From contig NC_049563.1 in NCBI RefSeq assembly GCF_013368755.1, forward strand, positions 2,728,001 through 2,792,000: DNA of 64,000 bases, read 5' to 3'. Numbering within the stretch: the first letter of the stretch is position 1; every line of letters starts with the position of its first letter. The stretch is from Talaromyces rugulosus. Taxonomy: Eukaryota; Ascomycota; Eurotiomycetes; Eurotiales; Trichocomaceae. The notes below the pieces were generated by a model. It searched no databases and was not told where the DNA came from. It worked only from the letters and a program-made list of their open reading frames with translations. This document shows, in pieces, positions 1 to 11,179 of the stretch. A program made the position numbers and the translations under genes.

Positions 1-24
1 CAGACAGACAGACAGACAGACAGG
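1..24. repeat. CAGA microsatellite
   Basis: About six tandem copies of the tetranucleotide CAGA open the window, roughly 100 nt upstream of the SNARE start codon, so it probably lies in the promoter or 5' leader of that gene. Confidence 0.9.
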
Positions 25-124
25 ACAGAACAGAGCCCAGCGACCTTTTTTTCTCAGCAAGCCTATCTACAATATCGAAATTCAACACCGCGAGGGATAA
101 TCCTCGACACATCATATTCCAAAA

Positions 125-624
125 ATGAGCGAATCCTACGAACGAGAGTCGTACGTCCTGTCCTGTCCTACCCTTTTTTTTTACCCTGTCGGAAAGAGAG
201 AAGAAGAGTCAAGAGTCTAATGATTGATTTGATTATGATGGCTACCACAGGCAAAACAACGAACTCCTCAACTCACTCGCGCACAAAACATCGGCGCTGA
301 AATCGGTTACGATTGATATTTACGATAATGCGCGTAATCAGGATACGCTGGACAATGCTGTTTGTCCCCCCCCCCCCCCTTTTTTTTCCCCTCGAGTCGT
401 CTTTCACTCAGAAAAGCAAGGAATAAAAAAAGGGTAAAGATAGGAAGGCTAATGACAAGGTACAGAATGAAGTCTTCTCAAACATGTCCACGAGCCTGCG
501 AGGCAGCGCCGGCCGTCTGACGCGCGCGGCGCGCGCTGGCGATAAAGTTGCTGTGCTCAAGGTTGCGGGGATTTGTGTTGGTGCTGGGGTTGGGGTGTGG
601 GTTGTGCTGGGATGGATATTCTGA
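125..624 (+). CDS. sft1: Sft1-like Golgi SNARE (Bet1/Sft1 type)
   Basis: Small tail-anchored SNARE predicted to act in intra-Golgi and endosome-to-Golgi retrograde fusion. I join three exons: 125-150, 251-359 and 466-624, giving 97 aa, the same length as yeast Sft1. The first intron has donor GTACGT; the second starts GTTTGT, carries a C-run followed by a T-run, and ends TACAG. The protein starts MSESYERES, continues into a heptad-type SNARE helix (NNELLNSLAHKTSALKSV), then GRLTRAARAGDKVAVLK just before a C-terminal membrane anchor of about 20 hydrophobic residues ending WIF. The motif RLTRxxxAG directly before the anchor is what separates Sft1 from Bet1. The long GC-rich frame overlapping exon 3 is a shadow. 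The spliced model is well supported; the name rests on remembered family features. Confidence 0.8.
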
Positions 625-3600
625 AATAAATTTTTTTTCCCTTCTGTTGCTGTTCTTCGCTTCGCTTCGAAGAGAATCTGTTTGTGGAAAGTATGGAGTT
701 TTGTGTTTGGGTGTATTATTGTATTATAGTATATGCGTGGTCAAGCGGGTAAATTGCATGGGTGATATACATACATAGTAGTATAGCAGTGTCAATCAGT
801 TCTGCATGTATTCGATTTTGTGTGTAAATGTATTTGTATTTGTATCTGGTGGATAATAGTGGAGTAGAATATATATGTACTATTGCCTTGTGTGTATAAG
901 AATAAAACAAGATGGACTAAATACATGTATATGATTGGAAACAAGTTCCTATATAGTTATTCCTAAGCATAGCCACTATATTATTGCAGATAATTTTCCT
1001 TAAGCCTAATAATCAACTCTACCTTTGCCGTATAATTCTCTATACCGCACTCGTCCATTTTTCGGCTCTGAGAAACACTATATCCAAAGCAATCCATGAT
1101 AGCAAACCGGAAGCCCTTGCTTAGCAAATAAGACGCAAGCTGTTGAGTCTGTTCCAAAGAGGCTTGACACAAGTAAGAGTGAATGCCTTGATATTCAGTT
1201 TCTTCTCTGATGCAAGAAGAAGACGTTTATTCCAAAGCATCTCCAAACGACTCAATTACCTCAACTCCGGGAAGTTGTTGAAATGTCACTGTCTGGAACA
1301 GGTTCGCTTTGGCCGACGTTTAAGAGACCTATTCTTCTCATTGGAATTGATATCATATCATTTTTGGAGAGGCCAGAAATGCTAAGAGCTTCTGTCGTAA
1401 GCATCTGTAGGTATGCATTGTTAAAAAAAAAAACTGCAAATTACATGGTAGTCATCACGTTGGGCATCAATTTCAGTTTTCATTATTCAGAATGCCAGAC
1501 GTGCCTAATGAATATTTAGGTTTCGATGCGCCTAACCATCCCGTTTGCCAGTAACCTAGAACCCATCCATCTCTCTGTAGGAACGGAACGGAGGGAGAAA
1601 TGTTAAAATCTTGAACTTGTAGTATGTTATTCTCCACTGTATAAAGGTATTAATGTTTATATTTTAATAGTAAGAGCTAATACTTACATATTTAGAGAGA
1701 CACGTAATTAGTAAAATAAGGACCAAGACAGCAGGCGAAGAAAAAGAGCGGTGGTGAGGTATTGAATATGCACAGCTGATGTATGATATCATGATATTGA
1801 ATGCAGTCCACTTACGACTTGCTACTCAAGTGCTCAAGAAGCTCACACCGGACCGTCCCGAACTCAACCGGAACAAGTCGGCATATTTCCCGTAAACTTG
1901 ATAATAAAAGCCTAGACCAACCAGCCTTGCCGCGACTCTTCCTTGATAGCGCAGGGTTCTCGGTATGCATGATGTATAGTTACTAGACTACGTAGTACGA
2001 ACCCACCCGGCTAGGCCAATCCACCGATCCACTTACACACACACAATAGAAAAAGAGCAGGGTATGGATCAGTTGCTGTTTTTGTTTTGTCCTCGGGCAG
2101 AATCCACAACAGCTGTTGACTGGTGACTTGGTGCAATCCGGAACAGATTATTACTGGCTGTTTAGATCCTACTACAATTTCAAATTCTTTCAAACACTAC
2201 TAGGCCTCTAGGCTGTTACAGAGCTACAGCCTGGTTACAGCCGAGCCTTATCGGCGCATGTCCGTACCGGCTTGAGTAGCATCCCGATATTATTACTGTC
2301 AGTCAGTCAGACATGTCTATGAGGGAATAAATTGGTCAATGACACCTTGAAAAAAAAAAGGGACAAGCAGAAAGAACAAACAAATAAAAGAATCGCCACA
2401 ATTACTTACACACCGTGAAAAAGAAATAAAAACACGGCAGAAAGCTAAGCCGGCCCAGACCACACCGATCGGGTCTCGAGTCGAGTCGAGTCGGCATATC
2501 ATGGTAGTACGAGTACGTATCGGCATCCCGGCGATATCTAACGCAAACAAGATAGTGCTGGGCGGAATTTCGTGCTCCGTAGTTTGTTAGAGTTTTTTTT
2601 TTTTTTTTTTTTTTTTTCTAAATTCGGAGAGAATTGTGCCGAACGAATTGCTGCGTCAGGTTTCGACATGGTTGCTGCATGATGCATCATGGATCGGAGA
2701 ATAATATAAAGGGAATTTTAAAACACTGGTTGTTACTGAGTACTTGGCAGTCTGTCGGTTGTTGGTAGTATGGTGTTGGAAATCCAGGCAGAATTCAATT
2801 CAAGCCAATGGGAATTTCGAGGCGCGAATCTCGGCGGCAGAGGAATATTAAACTAAAGCAAAGGCTCACCGGCAGTAAATGACAATAATAATGATAATGA
2901 GAATAGTCACAATAACAGGAAAAATATCCGCTTTCTAGAACACGTGCGGCGGGGCGCCATGATCTGCGTTACCGTACGATACAGAGTATACATAGTATGT
3001 ACGAAGTATATATAGAGTGATATATCTCGATGATGAAGCGATTATAGAGCGCTGTGTCATTGTCTCGGGTCCTCGTAGACCGCTCGCTCATTCTTCAGAC
3101 CATGCATGTTGCCGATCATGAAAATCATAATATCATGATCGTCGGCTGCAAACGGTAGTCGGCCTGATGCGACAGTGCTGTGTGCAGCGATTGCAGAATT
3201 GGTGACAATACCGTACTCGGGCCGGAGCCGACCTGTCGCTCTTTTTTCCGAGCGGCATCGCAACAGTTGGTTTACTAGAATGACTCATGTTGTCTTCAGC
3301 TGGAAGTTGATGGCAAGAGAAGAGAGTATATTATCCAGTATCCAGTATCCAGCATGCAATGTAACGAGTAACTGGCAAGGTACTCATAGTAAACAACAAC
3401 AAATATTAATTAATTACCGTCAGCTCGCCACAGGAAGAAAAAAATAAAATAAAAAAAATAGCTAATCAGTGGACCCATCCAGGTATTATCAGCGGAGGGG
3501 CACGCCATCGCGCCTGTGATTGATTATTTTCTCGTCTCGTCGCTTTTCTTTCTCTTCCTCCTTTCTCCTGCTCGCTTTATTGCTACCACTGCTCCTCCTC

Positions 3601-3733
3601 CTCCTCCTCCTCTTCTTCTTATTACTGTCATTCCTATTTCTACCCACCCGTGTCTGTCGCTCCCGCCACCTGATATCACCGCCCTCATCCGTTTCCGCCC
3701 GTCTTTGCTGCACATGGTCGGACTCAGCACACC
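625..3733. other. Gene-poor 3.1 kb intergenic region
   Basis: Mostly AT-rich, with no gene that keeps an open frame with splice support. It holds one decayed coding remnant near 1.0-1.4 kb, a run of 25 T at 2593-2617, a short CGAGT tandem near 2473-2492 and a pyrimidine-rich CTC/TCC stretch at about 3540-3660 just upstream of the arrestin gene. The Leu/Ser-rich and Arg-rich frames over that stretch are low-complexity artefacts; the stretch is probably promoter or 5' leader. Confidence 0.6.
981..1385 (-). pseudogene. Decayed coding remnant, frameshifted
   Basis: On the minus strand the sequence reads as protein-like text in two or three frames in sequence. One frame gives RIGLLNVGQSEPVPDSD and ends in a stop. 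A second gives TFQQLPGVEVIESFGDALE and then a stop. A third gives HSYLCQASLEQTQQLASYLLSKGFRF and a further 40 residues to a stop. The order and spacing fit one ancestral reading frame broken by small indels. I do not recognise the family. It could also be a chance run of open frames in a gene-poor stretch. Confidence 0.35.
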
Positions 3734-5742
3734 ATGGAAGCGCTGAGTTTTCTCAGCGGCGCTGGCTATGCCAGCAGTGCCAAGTACTTTGACATCAGGT
3801 TCTCAGTCTGATCAGCTCGTAAGAGACGTTTAAACTAACACACTGGCTACAGACTCGAAGACCGATATGTCGTCTTCCGCGGCAGCGAGCACGAAGCTGC
3901 CAGCGCCCATTTGCGCGGCACCTTGGTGCTCTGTCTGTCGGAGCCGCTGAATATTAAACACTTGAAGCTGTCTCTGACCGGAATGTCGCGCGTGTGGTAT
4001 GTTTTTTCTCCTCGCTTTTTTCCCGACATGATCCAAAAAGCTAACCCCTCCCCAGCTGGCTCCTCCCCTCGAGCGCTACCACCGGTGGCCGCAAGCCATA
4101 CAAGGAAAAGGTCTTTTTCGAAAAAGTCTGGACATTCCGCGAGGCTGGAAAGGGAAAAACCGAGATTCTCCCCGCCGACAACTACGAGTTCCCATTTGAC
4201 GTCATTTTGGAGGGGTCGCTGCCCGAGAGCGTCGAGGGCTTGCACGATACCTGGGTTACCTACCGCTTCAAGGCCGAGATTGGCAGGAAATATGTGCGCG
4301 ACATTGCTATTCGAAAGCCTGTCCGCATTGTCAGGACTTTGGACCCTAGTGCGCTGGAATTGGCTCATGCAATGGTAACTTGAAAACTACTCTTTTTTTT
4401 TTAAGCAAATAATATGTACTGACAACGTTACAGTCCGTCGAGAACATCTGGCCCAACAAAATCGAATACTCCATCAGCACCCCCAGCAAGGCCGTCATCT
4501 TCGGCACCTCGGTGCGAATCGACTTTCGTCTGATCCCCCTGCTCAAGGGCCTGAAGATCGGCCAGGTCACGTCGCAGCTGATCGAGAGCCACGACCTAAC
4601 CCTGAACCCGGACGACCCAGTGTCGGCGCAAAACACCTACAAAACGACCCGGACAATCAAAACCGACGAGTACGAGCTGGACGAGAACCAGCAGCTCGAA
4701 ATCATCGACGAGTCCGCCGAGGGATTTCAGTTCTTCCGCTACCTGGATTTGCCGCAGACGCTGTCGCGTTGTCTTCAGGATACCGATGTCAAGGGCATCA
4801 AGGTCCGCCACAAGCTCAAGTTCCGTGTCCAGCTGCATAACCCGGACGGGCACACTAGCGAGGTATATTTTGTTATCACTCTCATAATACTCAAATATAA
4901 TAATACTAACTCAACGATTATAGCTGCGAGCAACCCTTCCGGTCTCGGTGTTCATTTCTCCAAACCTCGCCATCGACGATAACAACACCCTAGTCCAGCA
5001 CGACCAGGAGGCAGCCCGAAGAGCAGTCGAGGACATGACACATTCAGCAGCACCGCCGCTTTACGGACAACACCAGTTTGACCAGCTGTACAGCGAAGTC
5101 GACGTGAGCGGATACCGCACGCCCGGAGGCGCGATGAGCGGCACAGTAACGCCATTCGGCACGTTGAGCCGCAACATATCGTCCGAAGATCTGACCTCGT
5201 TGAACGAAGCCGTTTTCAACGGCGATATCTCTGCCTCGGCACTGCATAGTCGCCTCAGCCGACTGCACGCTGTTCACGGCAGCCACGCCTCTTCGCCAGG
5301 CACACATGATACCCACAACCACAACCACGAGCACAGTGCTGCTCCCCACGCCGCCGCTACAGACTACTTCAACCTGGGCCGACCACCAGCAGCCTCGTCA
5401 AACTCACAAAGCCCCGAGGGCCCCAGCCAGTCCGGCTCGCGGCGGGCCTCTGACGAGCACGACCGCGACCAGATCGATTCTGGTATGACGTCCGGCGCCG
5501 CAACGCCGTACCACCCGCAGTCGTACGAAGTCGAGAATCTCAGTCGCGTGCCAAGTTATAGTACGGCCATGCGGTCTTCGGCCAGATCGCAATACGACAA
5601 CAATCTGCCAGACTACCAGGCTGTCATGTCCAGTTCGGCGCCACGTCCGCCGCCGATGCCGCAGCAGGTGCATCTGCGCGGTGGTGGCTTGCGACACCCG
5701 TGGATGGGCACCGGTGTGCAGCAAGGGCGGGCACTTTTTTGA
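3734..5742 (+). CDS. creD: CreD-like arrestin-related trafficking adaptor
   Basis: Alpha-arrestin adaptor that recruits a HECT ubiquitin ligase (HulA/Rsp5 type) to permeases and so takes part in carbon catabolite repression and transporter turnover. Exons 3734-3798, 3853-3996, 4056-4374, 4434-4862 and 4924-5742 join in frame to 591 aa, close to the usual CreD/Rod1 length. The N-terminal arrestin fold covers about residues 20-170 (LEDRYVVFRGSEHE, LRGTLVLCLSEPL, YKEKVFFEK) and the C-terminal arrestin fold about 180-340. The tail is disordered and Ser/His/Pro-rich, with a canonical PY motif PPLY at about 363-366 and a second, LPDY, near 547-550; these are the expected WW-domain docking sites. 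SRVPSYSTA near the C terminus is a conserved block of CreD/Rod1 proteins. Start chosen at the first ATG leading into MEALSFLSG. Confidence 0.88.
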
Positions 5743-5744
5743 TT

Positions 5745-5765
5745 CATGATCATGATCATGATCAT
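5745..5765. repeat. CATGAT hexanucleotide repeat
   Basis: Three and a half tandem copies of CATGAT, each a palindromic GATC/ATGAT context, begin two bases after the creD stop codon. Likely in the 3' UTR. Confidence 0.85.
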
Positions 5766-6188
5766 CTCGGACTGCAACATATTACAGAAGAAACGATTTC
5801 TACTCGATATATTGGATAATACAGCTTAATATACCCATCTCTGTATGCACCGACACACACGATGCCGCGCATATCTCCTCTCCGTTTGCATATCAGCATT
5901 GATTCTGGCGTTTTTTTCTCTTTCTTTTCTTTTTTCTTTATTTCTCTCTATATACCATGATGTTTAATGGCGTTGTCTGTTTTTTTAATTTTTTATTTGG
6001 GGTTGTCTCAGACAGAACGATCGAGCTTCCGGGCTACAGTTTATGATACGATGAGATGAATGTGGATTCATGTAATAATGTATTGCATGGTTGTTTGGGA
6101 TTGAAAGTAATAGACCGGGTTGCTTAATTTAATTCAATTTTTTTTTTTGTTTCATGAAATTGATATTTTTAAATTGGCCAGAATAATT
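5766..6188. other. Convergent intergenic region
   Basis: T-rich 3' flank between the convergent creD and APH-like genes. Pyrimidine runs near 5918-5945 and 5980-5996 fit 3' UTR and polyadenylation sequence. No coding signal. Confidence 0.6.
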
Positions 6189-7484
6189 TCAAGTAGTTTT
6201 GAGATGAATCCCCCACAAGCGGTCAATCAGCCAACGCACAGGGTACTTCAAAGGCGAGATGCTCTCTGGCAAATAAAGATACCAGTCATTTTCATCGACC
6301 AGGCTCAGAGTCCGCGTTAATACCGTGCATTCATGGTAAGCAGGATAGAAGCCGCTGTCCTCCCAATCAATAATTCCAGTAACAACATAGCCATTGCCTT
6401 CGGGATCCTTCTTTACCATAATATTATCAGTTCTCACATCACCATGGGTGAAGACCGCTTTCTGCCTCAAATTGGCGGGGTGGTTCTTCTCTAAAAACGA
6501 ACGAAGAAGCTTCACGTAGGTGTCGCTACCATGGTGGGCAGCAGAGAATTGCAGTTTATGGAACTGTGTCGTTGTGGTGATATCTTTGGACAAGGCACAT
6601 TCGTCGACACGAAGTTCTTTTACTCCTTCACCACAAACACCCCCGAGGACGGCATTGTTGCTGTCGTCTGGTTGGATATTTCTTAAGCGGCGGAAAATAC
6701 CGTCCAGCTGGCGTTGTATAGATGACTTTTCTGTACTTGACAAGTTGGGCCATGCTTGAGTCAGTGTCATGTCTGGAATATATGTCATGAATATTACGCG
6801 AAAGGGACCCAGCGCGATTAGGCCATGCGGTCTTGGACTGGGAATATCAGGCGCCTTTCTCGCAGGGTATTCCATACTGGTATATTCGGTGTAATCCTTG
6901 TTTCCAGTGATGAGTTTGGCGATAATATTGTCGTTGCATTTGACAACAACGCCTCTGACGGGATTTTCCCACAACTTGAGTGAATCCCAAAGGAGTTGTT
7001 TTACGGATAGGAGGAGGGGGAGCGGTTTATTTACGTCATTCGACGAATGATATTGCCCAAGTAGGCTGTTCACTTCTTCTGATAATGGATAGACAATCAC
7101 AGCTGTCTCAGCAAGGTCAAGGCGTGTTCGGAAGTCCGGACGTTTATCCTCGGGCGATTCTTTTTCTGGCTTAACCCTGGGCCTAGTCGCCATTGTAATC
7201 CTTCGATTATAATTCTTCGGAAACGCAGATAGCAAGTTCACTTCTGGCTCATTTCTGAGAGTCTCATATAGCCCGTCTAGTGTTCGAAGATTTATTTGGG
7301 CGGCATAAGAAACACGGCGATACTGGGCATTTTCATGCTCGTGACGATAGGAGTCGTGGAACATTGACATCAGGTCCGCTGCCGGATTTCTTTCCAGGGC
7401 CGCCTGGAATTCTTGCATCAGGTCTTGGTTCCATTGCACGGCATCGGCGCTGAGAAGTGAAGGATCCGGCATGGTATCGTCCAT
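6189..7484 (-). CDS. APH/choline-kinase-fold phosphotransferase-like protein
   Basis: Intronless frame of 431 aa in the fungal aminoglycoside-phosphotransferase (APH) superfamily, whose fungal substrates are mostly unknown. The Brenner-type catalytic motif HGDVRTDN lies about residues 347-354 and the metal-binding IIDWEDSG about 25 residues later, both intact, so activity is plausible. The N-terminal ~120 residues are extra and contain a basic, acidic-rich linker (RPRVKPEKESPEDKRP). The kinase N-lobe (VKCNDNIIAKLITG) follows. A TATATAAA element lies only about 15-22 bp upstream of the chosen ATG, so translation may start at a later Met (the fifth codon is the next). The neighbour on the same strand is the HIT-like gene 194 bp upstream. 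No evidence that it confers drug resistance. Confidence 0.75.
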   Translation of the reverse strand: MDDTMPDPSLLSADAVQWNQDLMQEFQAALERNPAADLMSMFHDSYRHEHENAQYRRVSYAAQINLRTLDGLYETLRNEPEVNLLSAFPKNYNRRITMATRPRVKPEKESPEDKRPDFRTRLDLAETAVIVYPLSEEVNSLLGQYHSSNDVNKPLPLLLSVKQLLWDSLKLWENPVRGVVVKCNDNIIAKLITGNKDYTEYTSMEYPARKAPDIPSPRPHGLIALGPFRVIFMTYIPDMTLTQAWPNLSSTEKSSIQRQLDGIFRRLRNIQPDDSNNAVLGGVCGEGVKELRVDECALSKDITTTTQFHKLQFSAAHHGSDTYVKLLRSFLEKNHPANLRQKAVFTHGDVRTDNIMVKKDPEGNGYVVTGIIDWEDSGFYPAYHECTVLTRTLSLVDENDWYLYLPESISPLKYPVRWLIDRLWGIHLKTT

Positions 7485-7678
7485 GGTAAAGAAACAAGTT
7501 TATATAGGCAAGGAATACTTTTAGAACAAGGAGTAGGGCTTGTTGACGATTTTAGGTATTTAGTTATGGACCCCGCTTGCGCTTCGGCCCGATAGTCACG
7601 CGTGAGCCAAAATCCGGTGATGTCTGATGTCTGCATGTTTATATACATGACGTCATTTATATTTACACAGTCTGGTGG

Positions 7679-8578
7679 TTATACTTCAAACCTAGCTCGT
7701 AGTTCACCAGCCATCTTCTGCAGCTCCTCCTCGGGATACGCCGTCAACCCCAGCTTCGTCGAAACAGACCCCCGATACAGCTCCCGAAATTCCTCTCTCA
7801 GAGGCTCTCCTAGTTTTTTGCTCGTATGCACCGGCACAAGCTTGACATGCGAATAATCAATCTCTAACCCCTCAAAAAACATCCCACACATTTCCAGCCC
7901 CAGTGCCTCTTTCAGGAGTGCAGAAACGCTACCTGCCGCATCAACGGCCAGCGCGTTGTAGTCGTCTGGAGCAAGACTGAAGATATCACTCGAAGTGTGT
8001 TTCCGGGGAACAAGCACCGTATAACCGGGAGTGTTTCCAAAGGGTGTTAGAAAAGCGATGTGCGAGGGACTCTCCCAGATCCGCCATTGCTCGGTGATTT
8101 CACCGCGGACAATACGCGCAAAGAGGTTTGAGTCGTTGTCTTCGCCATGGAATGATTTATCACGCCCTTCCTTTTCTGTCAATCCGGAATATGCAGCGAT
8201 GCGATCCCGCATCTCGTCCAGATCTTTTTGGTCGAGGGTTGGCCCGTTTTTGGTTGAGAGATAGCCTGGAAATTCAGTGTGGAATTCCTTGTCGTTGTCG
8301 AGCACGGGAGTCCATTTTTCACCGGAAAGGCCGTGGATCGGGCGGAGGTGGATTAGCAGGTCTCCGTCGTAGGCGAGTGCGCATCGCTTGCTTTTGGTGA
8401 TTTGGCATAAAGCGTCCGCAATCTGACGCGTGGTTTCGAGAATGGGTTTTGTTGTGGTGTTGGTGGGGGGTGTGAAGAGCTGGGTGGTGAGCGTGATGAG
8501 GACATGCCCGCGGGTTGTTGGCTCGTTTGCCAGAGAGGCTGTGAGGGTTGGGGATTGGAGGAAGATGTGTTCTGTCAT
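7679..8578 (-). CDS. HIT-like protein with degenerate histidine triad
   Basis: Intronless 299-aa frame. The C-terminal half is a HIT fold: FARIVRGEITEQW, then FGNTPGYTVLVPRKHTSSDIFSL, then DYSHVKLVPVH. Classical HIT proteins have His-x-His-x-His at the last site, where the middle His is the nucleophile in nucleotidyl hydrolysis. Here the aligned residues are H244, K246 and V248, so the middle and last His are gone. The N-terminal ~130 residues are a separate region that I do not recognise (ADALCQITKSKRCALAYDGD). It may bind nucleotides or sugars without classical HIT chemistry, or use a different His (H252). It sits in tandem with the APH-like gene. Similar degenerate HIT proteins are, to my knowledge, common in fungi. 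Confidence 0.75.
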   Translation of the reverse strand: MTEHIFLQSPTLTASLANEPTTRGHVLITLTTQLFTPPTNTTTKPILETTRQIADALCQITKSKRCALAYDGDLLIHLRPIHGLSGEKWTPVLDNDKEFHTEFPGYLSTKNGPTLDQKDLDEMRDRIAAYSGLTEKEGRDKSFHGEDNDSNLFARIVRGEITEQWRIWESPSHIAFLTPFGNTPGYTVLVPRKHTSSDIFSLAPDDYNALAVDAAGSVSALLKEALGLEMCGMFFEGLEIDYSHVKLVPVHTSKKLGEPLREEFRELYRGSVSTKLGLTAYPEEELQKMAGELRARFEV

Positions 8579-8622
8579 GTTTATATTTCTTGAGTTGAAA
8601 TGTACATATATGTATTGAGGGG

Positions 8623-8630
8623 TTTATATA
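8623..8630 (-). promoter_or_regulatory. TATA-like element of the HIT-like gene
   Basis: TATATAAA on the minus strand about 45-52 bp upstream of the HIT-like start codon. Position and strand fit a core promoter. Confidence 0.45.
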
Positions 8631-9467
8631 CTTGAAATGTGAGGCGGGCTCCCTTGGTGGGGGTTTTTGTAAGTAGTAGTAGTTACATCCGGTTTAGACG
8701 TCCTTTGTTACAGACGTTGAATTACGACATTAGTAGATGCTGTAGCCGCTTAAATTGCTTATTGCAACAGCGACAGGAGGAAAACATGCGATTTAGGTCT
8801 TCCTCGCGTTATGAGGGATAGATATATACCGCATTGGGTATTGAAAGTTTTAAGGTTAGATTTGCCTTATAAGAGGAATTTTAGTAAAGACTATAATCTA
8901 ATAATAAATAATATTAATGACGCATTGTCCATGCCATTATCCACTTATTTCTGAATGAACTTTTGTAAGCTGGGAATTAATATGGAAAAGTAAATAGCGT
9001 GGAGTTGACGGAGATGGCCGTCGAGCGTGAGCTTGGACTAGGCTTCTTGCGCAGCGTAGCATCATTCTTAGAGTAACTAGTTTACGTATGGTCAGTAGTT
9101 ACTTAACTAGTCGCCACTGGTTTTTATGTGGTTATAGAACCGGTAGGATGTGGGATATTTCACATTGTTACTACGTAGTGGATTTCTAAGCATCCAGCAC
9201 TCTAGGGCTTCGGAAAAACGAAATGCAATGATTTTGAATGTCATGACCGAATGCTTTCTGTAAGACTTTGTAACCACTACGCCAAAAAGGGAACCCTTAA
9301 TGGGGATTCGTTAAATGGTAGTCTTCCGGTATTCTGACACTTTCTTTCTTAATAGATATGCAGCATATAAGTTTGAATCCCTTGCTGCGAAATATCAAGA
9401 GCAATTCAAGTAATAACAAGATACTAACCTCTTGGATACCACATCGTCTCCAACATTCCGATTAAAT
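8631..9467. other. Divergent intergenic region
   Basis: Divergent promoter region between the HIT-like gene and the ene-reductase. It includes two ACTAGT-type motifs near 9078-9108 (AGTAACTAGTTTACG and AGTTACTTAACTAGTCG). A TATAA lies at 9366-9370, about 100 bp upstream of the ene-reductase ATG. No coding signal. Confidence 0.55.
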
Positions 9468-10830
9468 ATGCCTGTTCACCATCCTCAAGGCCCTGGTAGC
9501 GCTAGCGATGCCTTGGGCCAGCCGTTAGATTTTGTTTTTGCTGGGAAAAGCGCCAGGAACAGATTCGTCAAAGCCGCAATGGCCGAGACGCTCGCAAGCT
9601 GGGATGAACATGATCGGCGCGCATCAGGCATACCTGGCCAAGACCTAATCAATCTTTATAGACGGTAGGTTTCGGGTGATCTAAAAAAAAAGATGATTAA
9701 AAAAAATGCTAATCATCTCATTATTTAGCTGGGGCGAGGGCGGTTGGGGCACTATTTTGACTGGTAACATCCAAACACAATATCTGATGCCTGGTAGCCG
9801 CGGCGACATGATAATTGACCCGGAATCTCCAATGGAGGGAGAGAGATTCGATGGCTTTAAACATGTCGCCGAAGCTGCAAAGGCCAATGGAAGTTTGATT
9901 ATCGGGCAGATTTCTCATGTCGGCCGAAAGGTCACCCCTGACCTGGTCAAGGAAGCTATTTCAGCCTCTGCAATTCCAATAAAAAGTAATAATGATGGCG
10001 CAAAGAAAACATTTTCTCCCGTCCGGTCTGCCTCGGACGAGGACATTGCCCTTATTACCACGGGCTTCGCCCATGCCGCCGAGTATCTTGATAAAGCTGG
10101 CTTTGACGGTGTAGAACTGCATGCTGCTCATGGATATCTGCTTGCGCAGTTCCTGTCGCCAACCACAAATAAGCGGAATGATGCTTATGGCGGTCCTTCT
10201 TTATCGAATCGGATGCGTTTATTGGTAGAGGTTGTTCGGGAGATACAGCGCCGTACATCGCCGGGGTTTATTATTGGCGTGAAGCTGAACAGTGTCGAAT
10301 TCCAAGACGGCGGTTTCACGCTTGCCGATGCGCGCGAGCTATGTATTGTGCTGCAGCAGGATCTCAAACTTGATTTTTTGGAGCTCAGTGGAGGCAGCGC
10401 AGAGGGTCTCGCTACTCCAGCACAGAAAGAGACCACGCGTGAACGAGAAGCGTTCTTCCTTGAATTCGCCGAGGCGATCGTACCAGCCATGAATGATGTG
10501 TCATTGATTGGGCAGAGGAAGAAGACTAAGATCGTTCTTACTGGGGGCTTGCGTTCAGCCAATGGAATAAACAGGGCGATAGAGGTTGTTGACGCTGTGG
10601 GCATAGGTCGTCCGGCTACACAGAAACCGTCAGCACCGACTGAGATGCTGTATAAGAACGTGGATATACTGCCGGTGGCAGTTCCTCCGTTTGATAATAA
10701 TGTTAGTTTGGGAGTTCTCGCTTCTCAGGCACAAATGAAGGACATTTGCAGGGGTATTGAGCCCTTTGACCTGACCAACAGTGAAACAGCAGCCCGGTTC
10801 CTTACCGAGATACAATTGAAGAGCACGTAG
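9468..10830 (+). CDS. Old yellow enzyme-family NADH:flavin oxidoreductase
   Basis: FMN-dependent ene-reductase-type TIM barrel that would reduce activated C=C bonds or act on related substrates using NAD(P)H. Exon 1 (9468-9664) and exon 2 (9729-10830) join across a 64-nt intron (donor GTAGGT, acceptor TTTAG) to 432 aa, within the family range. FMN-binding and catalytic blocks are visible: SARNRFVKAAMAE near the N terminus, then WGEGGWGTILTGN and IGQISHVGRK. The hallmark HAAHGYLLAQFLSPTTNKR and DAYGGPSLSNRMRLL blocks follow, then VKLNSVEFQDGG, LELSGG and VLTGGLRS. Start taken at ATG 9468; there is an upstream in-frame TTG only. First gene of the proposed 9.5-27 kb island. Confidence 0.9.
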
Positions 10831-11179
10831 TCTGCATTTATTTTCCTTTTTCAAGTTCCAATATTTAGATAAGGCGGAATTGTATTTGAAGCGGGCCACC
10901 ATCTCAGCCGCGTGCAGTGACTTGAACTATAATTATACCACAGTACGAGTTCGGAGTCTTTGGATAGAGGATATTAAAGACACTATTTAAGTCGGTAAAC
11001 TATCTCGAATGCTGTTAACGTTGAAACTAGGAAAGTTGGGAACATCATAATATAGTATGACAAAGATTATATTAATTAGCCTTACACACTTTTATATCTG
11101 TAAGGATGTTTGTCAAATCAAAATGGCGTATGTTCAAATATTCCACTGGCTAAACCCTTCAACACACGACCACAAGAAA
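10831..11179. other. Convergent intergenic region
   Basis: AT-rich 3' flanks of the convergent ene-reductase and MDR genes. Nothing else seen. Confidence 0.6.

Noticed and set aside
3489..3792. Overlapping Leu/Ser-rich and Arg-rich frames on both strands
   Set aside because: Low-complexity CTC/TCC promoter sequence; no start or splice context and no domain.
4346..5724. Several antisense frames over the arrestin gene
   Set aside because: Shadow frames of GC-rich coding exons; all conserved motifs are on the plus strand.
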